Below, piece after piece: positions 1-7,837 of a stretch of DNA of 64,000 nucleotides (position 1 is the stretch's first letter; each line of letters opens with the position of its first letter). Source of the DNA: Luteibacter mycovicinus (GTDB lineage Bacteria; Pseudomonadota; Gammaproteobacteria; Xanthomonadales; Rhodanobacteraceae); contig NZ_JQNL01000001.1 in NCBI RefSeq assembly GCF_000745235.1, positions 4,272,001 through 4,336,000 on the forward strand, in the 5' to 3' direction. Below the pieces are notes generated by a model. That model was given only the letters and a program-made list of their open reading frames with translations, was not told where the DNA came from and searched no databases. Made by a program: the position numbers and the translations under genes.

Positions 1-95
1 AGGCCGTCGAGCAACTGATCCAGCAGCTTCTGACTTGATGATGGCTTGGGCGAGGCACTGAGCGTGCAGTTCAGGCCGAGGGCTTTCAGTGTCAT
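1..95 (-). CDS. NAD(P)H-dependent FMN reductase / flavodoxin-like protein, N-terminus only
   Basis: The reverse strand opens with ATG at 95 and runs off the left edge after about 31 codons. The peptide begins MTLKALGLNCTLSASPKPSS and continues SQKLLDQLLDG. This is the usual opening of the flavodoxin-fold NADPH-dependent FMN reductase family: a beta strand ending in a Cys/Ser-rich phosphate-binding loop, followed by a helix. Such proteins bind FMN and reduce flavin or quinones in the cytoplasm. Only the first strand and helix are visible, so the substrate and the full length cannot be judged. The family assignment rests on the N-terminal pattern alone. Confidence 0.6.
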   Translation of the reverse strand, partial: MTLKALGLNCTLSASPKPSSSQKLLDQLLDG

Positions 96-241
96 GCGCG
101 TGCTCCGTGGACAGGTCCAGGAACGTTGGGCAGGCGTCCGTGTAACGAGCGTCGTTCCCGCGTGCATGACGTGGGAATGACGATCGGATCACGCGGGGCG
201 GGGCAGTCTCGCTGGACGCCGCCGCCGATGGACACGCCACC

Positions 242-451
242 ATGCAAAGCCCTTACATTCCCGAAACCCCTGGTCGCTCGCCAGTGATACCTGAAGAGGC
301 TCCGGTGACTCCTCGACCGGAAATGCCCGGCGGCAACCCCGGCTCGGATCGACCGCAGGAAACGCCGGAAACGCCGCCCCATCCAGATGACCCCGAGGGC
401 GATGCCCCGCCGCCTGAGGCGCCGGAAGCGTTGGCGATCCGAATTCCCTGA
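242..451 (+). CDS. Small proline-rich hypothetical protein
   Basis: This 69-residue frame is about one third proline, with many Glu and Asp residues and almost no hydrophobic stretch. It has no signal peptide or membrane segment and is probably unstructured. The start has only a weak purine run upstream (GATGGACACGCC). It lies 24 bases ahead of the lysine-rich DUF6496 gene, which has its own strong ribosome binding site. The pair could make oppositely charged partners, but that is inference. Overlapping frames on both strands are also open here, so the coding call is moderate. No function is proposed. Confidence 0.45.
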   Translation: MQSPYIPETPGRSPVIPEEAPVTPRPEMPGGNPGSDRPQETPETPPHPDDPEGDAPPPEAPEALAIRIP

Positions 452-475
452 AGCGACTGCCGGAGGAGACACGCC

Positions 476-1039
476 ATGCCTGAGAAAAAAACACTCGCCA
501 GGGCAAAAAAGGACAAGCGCGAAGGTAAGTCCGCGTCGACCCAGGCGGGCGAATTCGTTCACGAGGAAATAGAGCACATTCGCGAGGGCAGGCACGGCGC
601 CCGGTCGGCAAAGCAAGCCATTGCGATCGGGCTGTCCAAGGCGCGGCGCGCTGGTATCAAAGCGAAACCCGCCAGGACGGCGAGTAAGGCGACGAAGAAG
701 AAGGCTGCGCAGGACACCAGGGCGTCCGCTAAAAAATCCGCCACAACGAAGGCGCCGGCGAAACTCCCGGCTGCCCGGAAAGCGGCGCCGAAGAAGACTT
801 CAGTCGTGAAAGAGACCTCCGCCGCCCGTTCCCGGGCAAGCAGCAAGGCGCTCAAGCGCGAGGGTAAGTCCGCTGCGTCTGAGCGGGCGCTGTCAGTGCA
901 GGCGAGAAAAAGTGCGTCGAAGCGGACGGCCACAAGCCGCTCGACCGCCGCGAAGAAAGCCGCTCGCACCAAAGGTGCTACGGGAAGGAAAACCGCCGCG
1001 AAGAAAGCAGCGAAGACACGGGCGCGTAAGACGCCCTGA
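476..1039 (+). CDS. Lysine-rich histone-like DUF6496 protein
   Basis: A 187-residue, strongly basic cytoplasmic protein. Residues about 20-60 carry the conserved core GEFVHEEIEHIREGRHGARS followed by KQAIAIGLSKARRAG, which matches the DUF6496 family. The remainder is a low-complexity tail of Ala-Lys-Ala-Ala-Lys repeats like eukaryotic histone H1 or bacterial AlgP/Hc1 proteins. The start is well supported by GGAGGAG about 8 bases upstream. A DNA- or RNA-compacting role is plausible from the composition but not proven. A hairpin with the features of a terminator follows the stop. Tail length is expected to vary between strains because the repeats can recombine. Confidence 0.85.
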   Translation: MPEKKTLARAKKDKREGKSASTQAGEFVHEEIEHIREGRHGARSAKQAIAIGLSKARRAGIKAKPARTASKATKKKAAQDTRASAKKSATTKAPAKLPAARKAAPKKTSVVKETSAARSRASSKALKREGKSAASERALSVQARKSASKRTATSRSTAAKKAARTKGATGRKTAAKKAAKTRARKTP

Positions 1040-1040
1040 C

Positions 1041-1073
1041 GCAAGAAGGCCCGCCGCGTGGCAGGCCTTCTGC
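1041..1073 (+). terminator. Hairpin downstream of the DUF6496 gene
   Basis: AGAAGGCC (1044-1051) pairs with GGCCTTCT (1064-1071) and the stem extends outward through GC. It starts right after the stop of the histone-like gene. There is no long T run, so termination efficiency is uncertain. It could equally end transcription of the convergent small peptide gene. Confidence 0.45.
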
Positions 1074-1105
1074 TTATGCCCGACCGGCCAGGTGGCGCAG
1101 GCGCC

Positions 1106-1267
1106 TTAGACCGAGTCGCCGCTCAGACGGCTGGCGACTTCGCCGAGCCAGTCGTAGCCGTCCATTTCACCGCCGAAGAGGTCGAGACCGGTGCTGCTGT
1201 CGCCGGCCTGGAAGCCCGTCGAGTATTCGAAAGTGGTGATGCCGTAATCGTTGCGAAGTTCGTTCAT
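1106..1267 (-). CDS. Unrecognised 53-residue acidic small protein
   Basis: ATG at 1267 is preceded on the minus strand by GGGAGAAACGACT, a good ribosome binding site at normal spacing. The frame closes with TAA at 1106-1108. It encodes 53 residues starting MNELRNDYGITTFEYSTGFQ and ending LGEVASRLSGDSV. It has ten acidic and two basic residues, seven aromatic residues, many Gly and Ser, and no Cys. About 43 of 53 codons end in G or C, as real genes here do. There is no signal peptide or membrane segment. I do not recognise a family. The acidic, Gly/Ser/Thr/aromatic C-terminal half resembles a RiPP core in style, but no modifying enzyme is within view. It is convergent with the DUF6496 gene. 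Confidence 0.6.
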   Translation of the reverse strand: MNELRNDYGITTFEYSTGFQAGDSSTGLDLFGGEMDGYDWLGEVASRLSGDSV

Positions 1268-1627
1268 AGTCGTTTCTCCCAGTCGTCAGTGACCGGATAT
1301 CGAAAGCGTGGGCACCTGCGCCGCCGGTCTTTGGCGCGGTGTGGACCCGCTGATATCGCTGGTCCGTTTCGTTTGGTGAACAATCGGTTCGTTAGTCTTT
1401 CGTCATCGCCATATCGGCTTAATTTCTGAACTAACGAGTTTAGTACACGCCCTTTCTATGGGCGCCCTGGGACATTACAAGGGGTCTCAGGCATCGAATC
1501 GTTGGACAGCGCTTGTAAGGAAAAGGTTCAAACGATTTTCCGGTCGAGCCGACCGAGGACCTCTTTCGAACCCTTACCTGCGGCTTTCGTTCGCCGTTTC
1601 AGCCGTATCCGTTAACCCTAGTTTAAC
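1268..1627. other. Intergenic stretch between the small peptide gene and the LysR gene
   Basis: No convincing gene is seen in about 360 bases. Open frames here have poor third-position GC and no ribosome binding site. The stretch is richer in A and T than its surroundings and must hold the promoter of the small peptide gene. TCGTTAGT (1389-1396) and ACTAACGA (1430-1437) form an 8-base inverted repeat 33 bases apart, which might be a regulatory site. The right end lies beyond the stop of the LysR gene. Confidence 0.5.
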
Positions 1628-2524
1628 TCAAACGGGTGTTTGACGCCACGGGGGTGTTGCCAGCCGTTCAACAAGGAAGTCGGCAAGCTGGCGCACCTTG
1701 GGCGACAGGTGGCGGCTCTGGGGATAAACCAGCCAGACGGAGCCATGGTCATAGCGCCAGCTGTCGAGCACGGACACCAGTGAGCCGTCCGTCAGGGCTT
1801 GCTCGACGTAGAAGTCGGGCAGCTGCGCGATCCCAAGTCCGCGACGGACGGCGTCGAGCAGGGCCTGCCCGGAACTGGCGTGATATCGGCCACGCACAGG
1901 CCGCTGTCGGGGCTGTCCGTGCTCGGCGAAGATCCAGTGGCTTGCCGACCCGAGCAGCAAGATATGACTCGTCAGATCATCAGGGGTTGCCGGTGCGGGA
2001 TGGCTGGCGAGATACGCGGGCGAGGCGACCACGAAGAGCCGACGCTCGCCAAGACGGCGCGCCACCAGGTTCGAGTCGGGCAGCAACCCGGTGCGTACCG
2101 TCAGGTCGTAGCCCTCCTCGATCAGGTCGACCGTCCGGTTCGAGAAATCCATGTCCACGCCCAGCTGCGGGTGTGCGGCAAGGAATTCATTGACCAGCGG
2201 GGCAACGTAGCGTTCGCCGTAGGTGGTCGCCAGGCTGATCCGGAGGTTGCCGCGCAACCCGTCCTGAAAGTCGACAATCGCCTGATCGGCGGCATCGAAC
2301 CCTTCGAGGAGGTGTCGGGCGTGCTCGTAGTAAAGACGGCCGGCGTCGGTGAGGCGGAGTTTGCGGGTGGTCCGGTGCAGCAACTGGGTGCCCAGCCGCT
2401 GCTCCAGCGCGCTGACCGCCCGGCTGATGAAAGCCGTCGAGAGGTCGAGGCTGCGGGCGGCAGCCGAGAAGCTGCCCAGCCGCACGACCTCGACAAAGGC
2501 GTCCATCCCATCCCATGCGCGCAT
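1628..2524 (-). CDS. LysR-family transcriptional regulator
   Basis: A 298-residue LysR-type regulator of standard length. The N-terminal winged helix-turn-helix (residues about 6-65) has the typical pattern FVEVVRLGSFSAAARSLDLS followed by FISRAVSALEQRLGTQLLHR. The rest forms the periplasmic-binding-like co-inducer domain. It is transcribed away from the formaldehyde dehydrogenase gene across a 130-base gap. LysR proteins commonly control the divergent neighbour, so this one probably responds to an aldehyde or related signal; that is inference. The gap contains the palindrome CCGGCGC-TG-GCGCCGG (2607-2622), a possible structural or binding element, but no clear T-N11-A site was picked out. 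Confidence 0.9.
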   Translation of the reverse strand: MRAWDGMDAFVEVVRLGSFSAAARSLDLSTAFISRAVSALEQRLGTQLLHRTTRKLRLTDAGRLYYEHARHLLEGFDAADQAIVDFQDGLRGNLRISLATTYGERYVAPLVNEFLAAHPQLGVDMDFSNRTVDLIEEGYDLTVRTGLLPDSNLVARRLGERRLFVVASPAYLASHPAPATPDDLTSHILLLGSASHWIFAEHGQPRQRPVRGRYHASSGQALLDAVRRGLGIAQLPDFYVEQALTDGSLVSVLDSWRYDHGSVWLVYPQSRHLSPKVRQLADFLVERLATPPWRQTPV

Positions 2525-2639
2525 TGATCTTTGCTCTCAGGTAAAAATGCTTCACGTGCCGGATGGCTAATCGATCGGGCGCGGCATGACTAAAATCCCC
2601 GATTCACCGGCGCTGGCGCCGGGTCCATCGTCATTGTAA

Positions 2640-3767
<1,128 letters not shown>

Positions 3768-3776
3768 AAAAAGCCG

Positions 3777-4193
3777 ATGAACGAAACTCTCGACCTGATC
3801 CGCCGCTATTACGACGCCTTCAATCGTGCCGACTGGACCGCGATGCTCGATCTGCTCGACGAGCATGTGGCACACGATATCAATCAGGGCGGCCGGGAAT
3901 CCGGCCGCGCCCGCTTCGCGGCTTTCCTGGAGCGCATGAACGTGAGCTACAGCGAGCAGCTGAAGAACATCGTCGTGATGGCGAACGCGGAGGGTACGCG
4001 TGCGGCCGCCGAGTACATCGTCCACGGTGAGTACAAGGCGACCGACGAAGGGTTGCCCTTTGCTCAGGGCCAGTCTTACGTTCTGCCGGGTGGTGCCTTC
4101 TTCGATGTCGCGAACGGCCGGATCACCCGCGTGAGCAACTACTACAACCTCGAGGACTGGCTCGCCCAGGTCCGGCGCGTCGAGGTGGACTAG
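3777..4193 (+). CDS. SnoaL/NTF2-like (ketosteroid isomerase-related) protein
   Basis: A 138-residue single-domain protein with the cone-shaped NTF2-like fold pattern. A helical N-terminus (IRRYYDAFNRADW) is followed by DLLDEHVAHDINQGG and a C-terminal strand ending ITRVSNYYNLEDW. Members are cytoplasmic and include isomerases, cyclases and binding proteins, so the substrate cannot be named. It starts 9 bases after the formaldehyde dehydrogenase stop and must share its transcript. That suggests a role in formaldehyde or glutathione-adduct metabolism, but this is guilt by association. A long hairpin follows the stop. Confidence 0.85.
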   Translation: MNETLDLIRRYYDAFNRADWTAMLDLLDEHVAHDINQGGRESGRARFAAFLERMNVSYSEQLKNIVVMANAEGTRAAAEYIVHGEYKATDEGLPFAQGQSYVLPGGAFFDVANGRITRVSNYYNLEDWLAQVRRVEVD

Positions 4194-4207
4194 GCCTTGA
4201 ACGAGGC

Positions 4208-4241
4208 GAAACGGGCCGCAGGTCTTTCTGCGACCCGTTTC
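4208..4241 (+). terminator. Long GC-rich hairpin after the frmA operon
   Basis: GAAACGGG (4208-4215) pairs with CCCGTTTC (4234-4241), and inside it CGCAG (4217-4221) pairs with CTGCG (4228-4232). The stem lies between the SnoaL-like stop and the next ATG. It ends without a T run, so it may attenuate rather than stop transcription. Confidence 0.55.
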
Positions 4242-4255
4242 CGAGCACGCCACGC

Positions 4256-5242
4256 ATGGCATGGACCAATCCGTTTCACGATCCCTCGAAGCCTCATCAC
4301 ACCGCGGAGGGATTCCGTAACCTCGAACCGGAAACGCGTCCACCGGATGGCCTCAGGCGTTGGCGAAGGGAACGCAAGGAGCAAGGCCTGCCCAAGCCGC
4401 CCGAGGGCGGTTACGAGTCGTTCTCACGCCGCTGGTGGCAGGCTGCGGATGTGTCAGGTGACGCCGATGCGGCGTGGTGGCTGGGTCATGCCACGGTCCT
4501 CGTGCGCAAGGCGGGGCTTACGGTCCTGACCGATCCGGTGCTCAGCCGCCGCGCGTCGCCGCTGTCGTTTCTCGGGCCAGCGCGCCGCACCTTGGCCCCG
4601 GTGGATGTCGCATCGCTGCCGGCGATCGATGTGGTGGTGATCTCTCACAATCACTACGACCATCTCGACAAGGCGACCGTGCACGCGCTCTCGCGGCGCT
4701 TTCCCGATGCCGTCTTCCTGGTGCCGCTCGGCCTCAAGCGCTGGTTCGATCGTCAGCGTATCGGCAACGTACGGGAACTGGACTGGTGGGCGACCACCGA
4801 CGTGCGTGGCGCAACGTTTACCTTCGTCCCCGCGCGGCACTGGAGCGCGAGAACCTTGTGGGATCGCAACCGCTCACTATGGGGTGGCTGGGTGATGGCT
4901 CATGAGGGCTTTCGTTTCTGGTTCGCCGGCGACACGGGCTACTCGGACAAGCTGGCCGAGATCGGCCGTCGCGCCGGGCCGATCGATCTGGCGGCCATTC
5001 CCATCGGAGCCTACGCACCGCGATGGTTCATGCGTGGCCAGCACGTGGATCCGGCCCAGGCCGTGCAGTTACATCGCGAGATCGGGGTGCGGCGCTCCAT
5101 CGCCATTCACTGGGGCGTTTTCGAACTGGCGGACGATCCGCTGGACGAGCCGCCGCGATTGCTCGGCGAGGCGCTGACGCAGTCGGGCCTGTCCGCGGAC
5201 GACTTCATGCTGCTGCCGATCGGCGGACGCACGTCGCTCTGA
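4256..5242 (+). CDS. MBL-fold metallo-hydrolase of the NAPE-PLD / UlaG-like type
   Basis: A 328-residue metallo-beta-lactamase-fold hydrolase. The metal motif is HNHYDHLD, preceded by WLGHATVLV and VLTDPVLSRRASP. Further metal ligands lie in FAGDTGYSD and AIHWGVFEL. This arrangement matches the bacterial proteins related to N-acyl-phosphatidylethanolamine phospholipase D. No signal peptide is seen. The true substrate is unknown; phosphodiester or lactone hydrolysis would fit. It starts after the hairpin that closes the frmA operon, so it may have its own weak promoter or depend on read-through. Confidence 0.85.
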   Translation: MAWTNPFHDPSKPHHTAEGFRNLEPETRPPDGLRRWRRERKEQGLPKPPEGGYESFSRRWWQAADVSGDADAAWWLGHATVLVRKAGLTVLTDPVLSRRASPLSFLGPARRTLAPVDVASLPAIDVVVISHNHYDHLDKATVHALSRRFPDAVFLVPLGLKRWFDRQRIGNVRELDWWATTDVRGATFTFVPARHWSARTLWDRNRSLWGGWVMAHEGFRFWFAGDTGYSDKLAEIGRRAGPIDLAAIPIGAYAPRWFMRGQHVDPAQAVQLHREIGVRRSIAIHWGVFELADDPLDEPPRLLGEALTQSGLSADDFMLLPIGGRTSL

Positions 5243-5275
5243 GTTTTCGCTCTGAGCTCCGTCGCGAGACGGGGC

Positions 5276-5860
5276 TCAGCCGCGTTTGCGGGCGCGGAAA
5301 GCGGCGACTTTCATCCGATTGCCGCACATTGCCTGACTGCACCAGCGGCGGTGGTGTGACTTCGTGCGGTCGTGAAACCACAGCGTGCAATCGTCGCTCT
5401 CGCACTGGCGGACCAGGTTGAAATCGGCCTTCACCAGGAGGGACGCGATCGCCTCGGCAACGGGCAACAGGGCGGCCACGGGGCCGTCCGCGCGCTGGCG
5501 ATCGATAAGCGCGGGCGCTTCGCCGGTCGACCAGTCGAGCTGACGATAGGCACTGCTCTGCGCGAGAACCGCGTTCAGCGGCTCGGCATTGCCATGCTCT
5601 CCGCGTTTGCGCAGAGCGACCAGATCGCGGGCGTTGTCACGAAGGACGCGGGCGGACGCCAGCAGCGTATCCGGCTCTTCCCCTGTAAGGGGTGATGTCG
5701 GCAATCCGGCGGCGGAGAGCCAGTCGTACAAACCCTGCACGGTTTGAAAATGGTCGTGCCGCGCTTCCCCGACGCCATAGCTGCTGTTGATGAAATCCAG
5801 TGCCAGGTCGTCGCCGACGAAGTGAGGCGCGGGCGAGTTGTGGTCGGTCGGGGTCTTCAT
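5276..5860 (-). CDS. CGNR zinc-finger (ABATE domain) putative transcriptional regulator
   Basis: A 194-residue protein with an N-terminal ABATE domain beginning FVGDDLALDFINS and a C-terminal CGNR zinc finger. The finger carries C-x4-C (residues near 150-156) and then WCSQAMCGNRMKVAAFR, the family signature. CGNR proteins are thought to be DNA-binding regulators, often of stress or export genes. It is divergent from a secreted alpha/beta hydrolase. The 137-base gap between them is packed with GTTAC/GTAAC elements, so the protein probably controls itself and the hydrolase; this is inference. It is convergent with the upstream MBL gene, 33 bases away. Confidence 0.9.
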   Translation of the reverse strand: MKTPTDHNSPAPHFVGDDLALDFINSSYGVGEARHDHFQTVQGLYDWLSAAGLPTSPLTGEEPDTLLASARVLRDNARDLVALRKRGEHGNAEPLNAVLAQSSAYRQLDWSTGEAPALIDRQRADGPVAALLPVAEAIASLLVKADFNLVRQCESDDCTLWFHDRTKSHHRRWCSQAMCGNRMKVAAFRARKRG

Positions 5861-5911
5861 GAATGAGTCCGCGTGGCGTGGTATGCAGTGTAACTTGTAA
5901 AGTATCTATTG

Positions 5912-5961
5912 ACCAGTTACTCATAGCTGAGTAACCTTCAAAAACGCAACTAACCAGTTAC
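5912..5961. promoter_or_regulatory. GTTAC operator cluster between CGNR regulator and hydrolase
   Basis: A perfect palindrome GTTACTCA-TAGC-TGAGTAAC occupies 5916-5935. The same half-site recurs as ACCAGTTAC at 5912-5920 and again at 5953-5961. TGTAAC at 5889-5894 is the reverse of the half-site. The repeats sit in an AT-rich stretch between the two divergent starts, as expected for a regulator binding site. Which protein binds is not shown by the sequence; the adjacent CGNR protein is the obvious candidate. Confidence 0.6.
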
Positions 5962-5997
5962 ATCCTTGCCTCACGACCGCCTGCCCGGAGAATTCCC

Positions 5998-6954
5998 ATG
6001 CACTTCAGATCCCTGCTAGCCAGCAGCATCCTGTCCGTCGCCGCCGTCGGCGGGGCGACCGCGGCGCCGTCACCGTCGACGGTCGATACCACCGTTCACT
6101 ACCGTTTCGCCGAGGCGGACGGGGTCAGGGTCTTCTACCGCGAAGCCGGCGACCCGAGGGCTCCCACGGTCCTGCTGCTTCACGGCTTTCCCACCTCGTC
6201 ATTCATGTACCGCAATCTGATCCCTCTCCTCGCCGATCGCTACCATGTGATCGCGCCCGATCTGCCGGGCTTCGGACTGACCGAGGTGCCCGACGGTGCG
6301 CGTTACACGTATACGTTCGATCGTCTCGCCACCACCGTGGATGCTTTCACCCAGACGCTGGGCCTGAAGCGCTATGCCATCGAGGTCTTCGACTACGGCG
6401 CACCGGTGGGCTGGCGCCTCGCGGCCGCTCATCCCGAGCGAATCACGGCGATCGTTACGCAGAACGGCAATGCCTACGAGGAGGGCCTTAGCACCGGCTG
6501 GAATCCGATCCAGACCTACTGGAAGGAGCCGACGGACGCTCACCGACAGGCCTTGCGCGAGTTCCTGACGCTGGATGCCATCAAGTGGCAGTACACCCAT
6601 GGCGTCGCCGATCCGACGCTGGTCGCGCCGGAAACCTATGCGCTGGATTTCTCGCAGGTATCCCGCAGGGGCAATGCGGATATCCAGCTCGACCTGTTTC
6701 TGGACTACAGGAACAACGTGGCGAAGTATCCGTCGTTCCAGGCCTATTTCCGGAAATACCAGCCGCCTCTGCTTGCCGTGTGGGGAAAGAACGATCCCTT
6801 CTTCCTGCCGCCGGGTGCGGAGGCGTTCAAGCGCGATCTGCCCCGGGCCGAGGTCAGGTTCTACGACACGGGCCACTTCGCGCTGGAGACACATGGCGCG
6901 GAGATCGGTGCGGAGATCCGCCGTTTCCTCGACAGGGTCGTGCCGCGGGATTGA
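5998..6954 (+). CDS. Secreted alpha/beta hydrolase (haloalkane dehalogenase / epoxide hydrolase-like)
   Basis: A 318-residue protein with an N-terminal signal peptide (HFRSLLASSILSVAAVGG, Ala cleavage region near residue 22). The fold is shown by LLLHGFPTSSFMYR and the nucleophile elbow VFDYGAPVGW, where Asp takes the nucleophile position as in dehalogenases and epoxide hydrolases. The catalytic His is likely in YDTGHFALE near the C-terminus. It is predicted to act in the periplasm on a xenobiotic or ester. GGAG lies just ahead of the ATG. The shared GTTAC operator region suggests control by the divergent CGNR regulator. Confidence 0.88.
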   Translation: MHFRSLLASSILSVAAVGGATAAPSPSTVDTTVHYRFAEADGVRVFYREAGDPRAPTVLLLHGFPTSSFMYRNLIPLLADRYHVIAPDLPGFGLTEVPDGARYTYTFDRLATTVDAFTQTLGLKRYAIEVFDYGAPVGWRLAAAHPERITAIVTQNGNAYEEGLSTGWNPIQTYWKEPTDAHRQALREFLTLDAIKWQYTHGVADPTLVAPETYALDFSQVSRRGNADIQLDLFLDYRNNVAKYPSFQAYFRKYQPPLLAVWGKNDPFFLPPGAEAFKRDLPRAEVRFYDTGHFALETHGAEIGAEIRRFLDRVVPRD

Positions 6955-7034
6955 CCTGGGAGATCGGGCGATTGCGTTTCCGGGTGGCCGGGAGTGTTCT
7001 AATGGCGCACCGATACTGAAGCGAAGCCACCGTC

Positions 7035-7259
7035 ATGCCGTTCCATGAATTCCGCCTCGAAGGCGACTATGTCGAACTCAACCTGCTACTCAAGCTCACC
7101 GGCATCGTCGCCAGCGGTGGCGAGGGCAAGCATCGGGTCGCCGACGGTCTGGTTGCCGTGGACGGGGTGACGGAGATGCGCAAGACCTACAAGGTGCGTG
7201 CCGGGCAGGTGGTGACGATCGGCAGTGACGAGATCAGCGTCCTGCCCGAAATCGACTGA
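7035..7259 (+). CDS. S4-domain RNA-binding protein, YbcJ-like
   Basis: A 74-residue protein made only of an S4 RNA-binding domain. It contains LNLLLKLTGIVASGGEGKHRV and then VDGVTEMRKTYKVRAGQVV, the typical S4 pattern also seen in E. coli YbcJ. The role is presumably structured RNA or ribosome binding in the cytoplasm. A strong bidirectional terminator follows 20 bases after the stop. The length fits the family exactly. Confidence 0.9.
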   Translation: MPFHEFRLEGDYVELNLLLKLTGIVASGGEGKHRVADGLVAVDGVTEMRKTYKVRAGQVVTIGSDEISVLPEID

Positions 7260-7279
7260 CGTTTTTGTCGCATGCATGA

Positions 7280-7311
7280 AAAAACCCGGGGCCGTGAGGC
7301 CCCGGGTTTTT
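7280..7311. terminator. Bidirectional intrinsic terminator
   Basis: AAAAACCCGGGGCC (7280-7293), loop GTGA, then GGCCCCGGGTTTTT. The A run and T run make it work in both directions. It separates the S4 gene from the convergent small secreted protein gene. Confidence 0.92.
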
Positions 7312-7328
7312 GCGTTCCAGCAAGCGAA

Positions 7329-7619
7329 TTACATGCCCGAGCTGGACGACTTGGCCGGCTCGGTGCCGGTCGTGGTGGTGGCCTTCTTGTGCTTCTTGTG
7401 GGTCGACTTCATCGCACCACTGGAATCGGCAGCCTTGGAGTCGCCGCTCATCGAGCTGTTGCTGTCCATTTTCATGGAATCGTTGCTGGTATGCGTCTGC
7501 GACCCGGCGGTGGAGGCCGGCGTGGGCGCGGGCTTCGAAGCGGCGTCCTGAGCCATGGCGGTACCGCCGAAAGCCATACAGCCAGCCAGCATCGCGACGA
7601 TCAGTTTCGTGTTGCGCAT
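7329..7619 (-). CDS. Small secreted Ser/Lys/Met-rich hypothetical protein
   Basis: A 96-residue protein with a clear signal peptide (KLIVAMLAGCMAFGGTAMAQ) predicted to be cut after AMA. The mature part is low complexity. It has Ser, Thr, Met and Asp in the middle (NDSMKMDSNSSMSG), a basic HKKHKK patch, and a Thr/Ser tail. No domain is recognised. Met/His content could hint at metal binding in the periplasm, but this is only compositional. AGGAGATTTCGTC precedes the ATG. It is a single-gene unit ending at the bidirectional terminator. Confidence 0.8.
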   Translation of the reverse strand: MRNTKLIVAMLAGCMAFGGTAMAQDAASKPAPTPASTAGSQTHTSNDSMKMDSNSSMSGDSKAADSSGAMKSTHKKHKKATTTTGTEPAKSSSSGM

Positions 7620-7837
7620 GACGAAATCTCCTGGAACTTATGGCGCCTTGGGGAAACATTGCGACGCGCGGCGCATGCGCATCGCTCACCGGTAGACCGG
7701 ACCTGATGGGGTTAGCAAACGCTATCGCGTTTTCACTGAACGTTGCTCCTGCAAAGCAGCAATTTCTCGGGGAACCGTTCAGCCGAAAATTAGCGTGCAT
7801 TAAGTGACGGCAAGGGTCGTAGGGCGTGAGGGGGGTG

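Noticed and set aside
1106..1267. Calling the 53-residue peptide a RiPP precursor
   Set aside because: No cyclase, radical SAM, YcaO, protease or exporter gene lies nearby. Composition alone is not enough.
1458..1643. Plus-strand 61-codon frame before the LysR gene end
   Set aside because: No ribosome binding site, poor codon usage and it runs into the convergent LysR gene.
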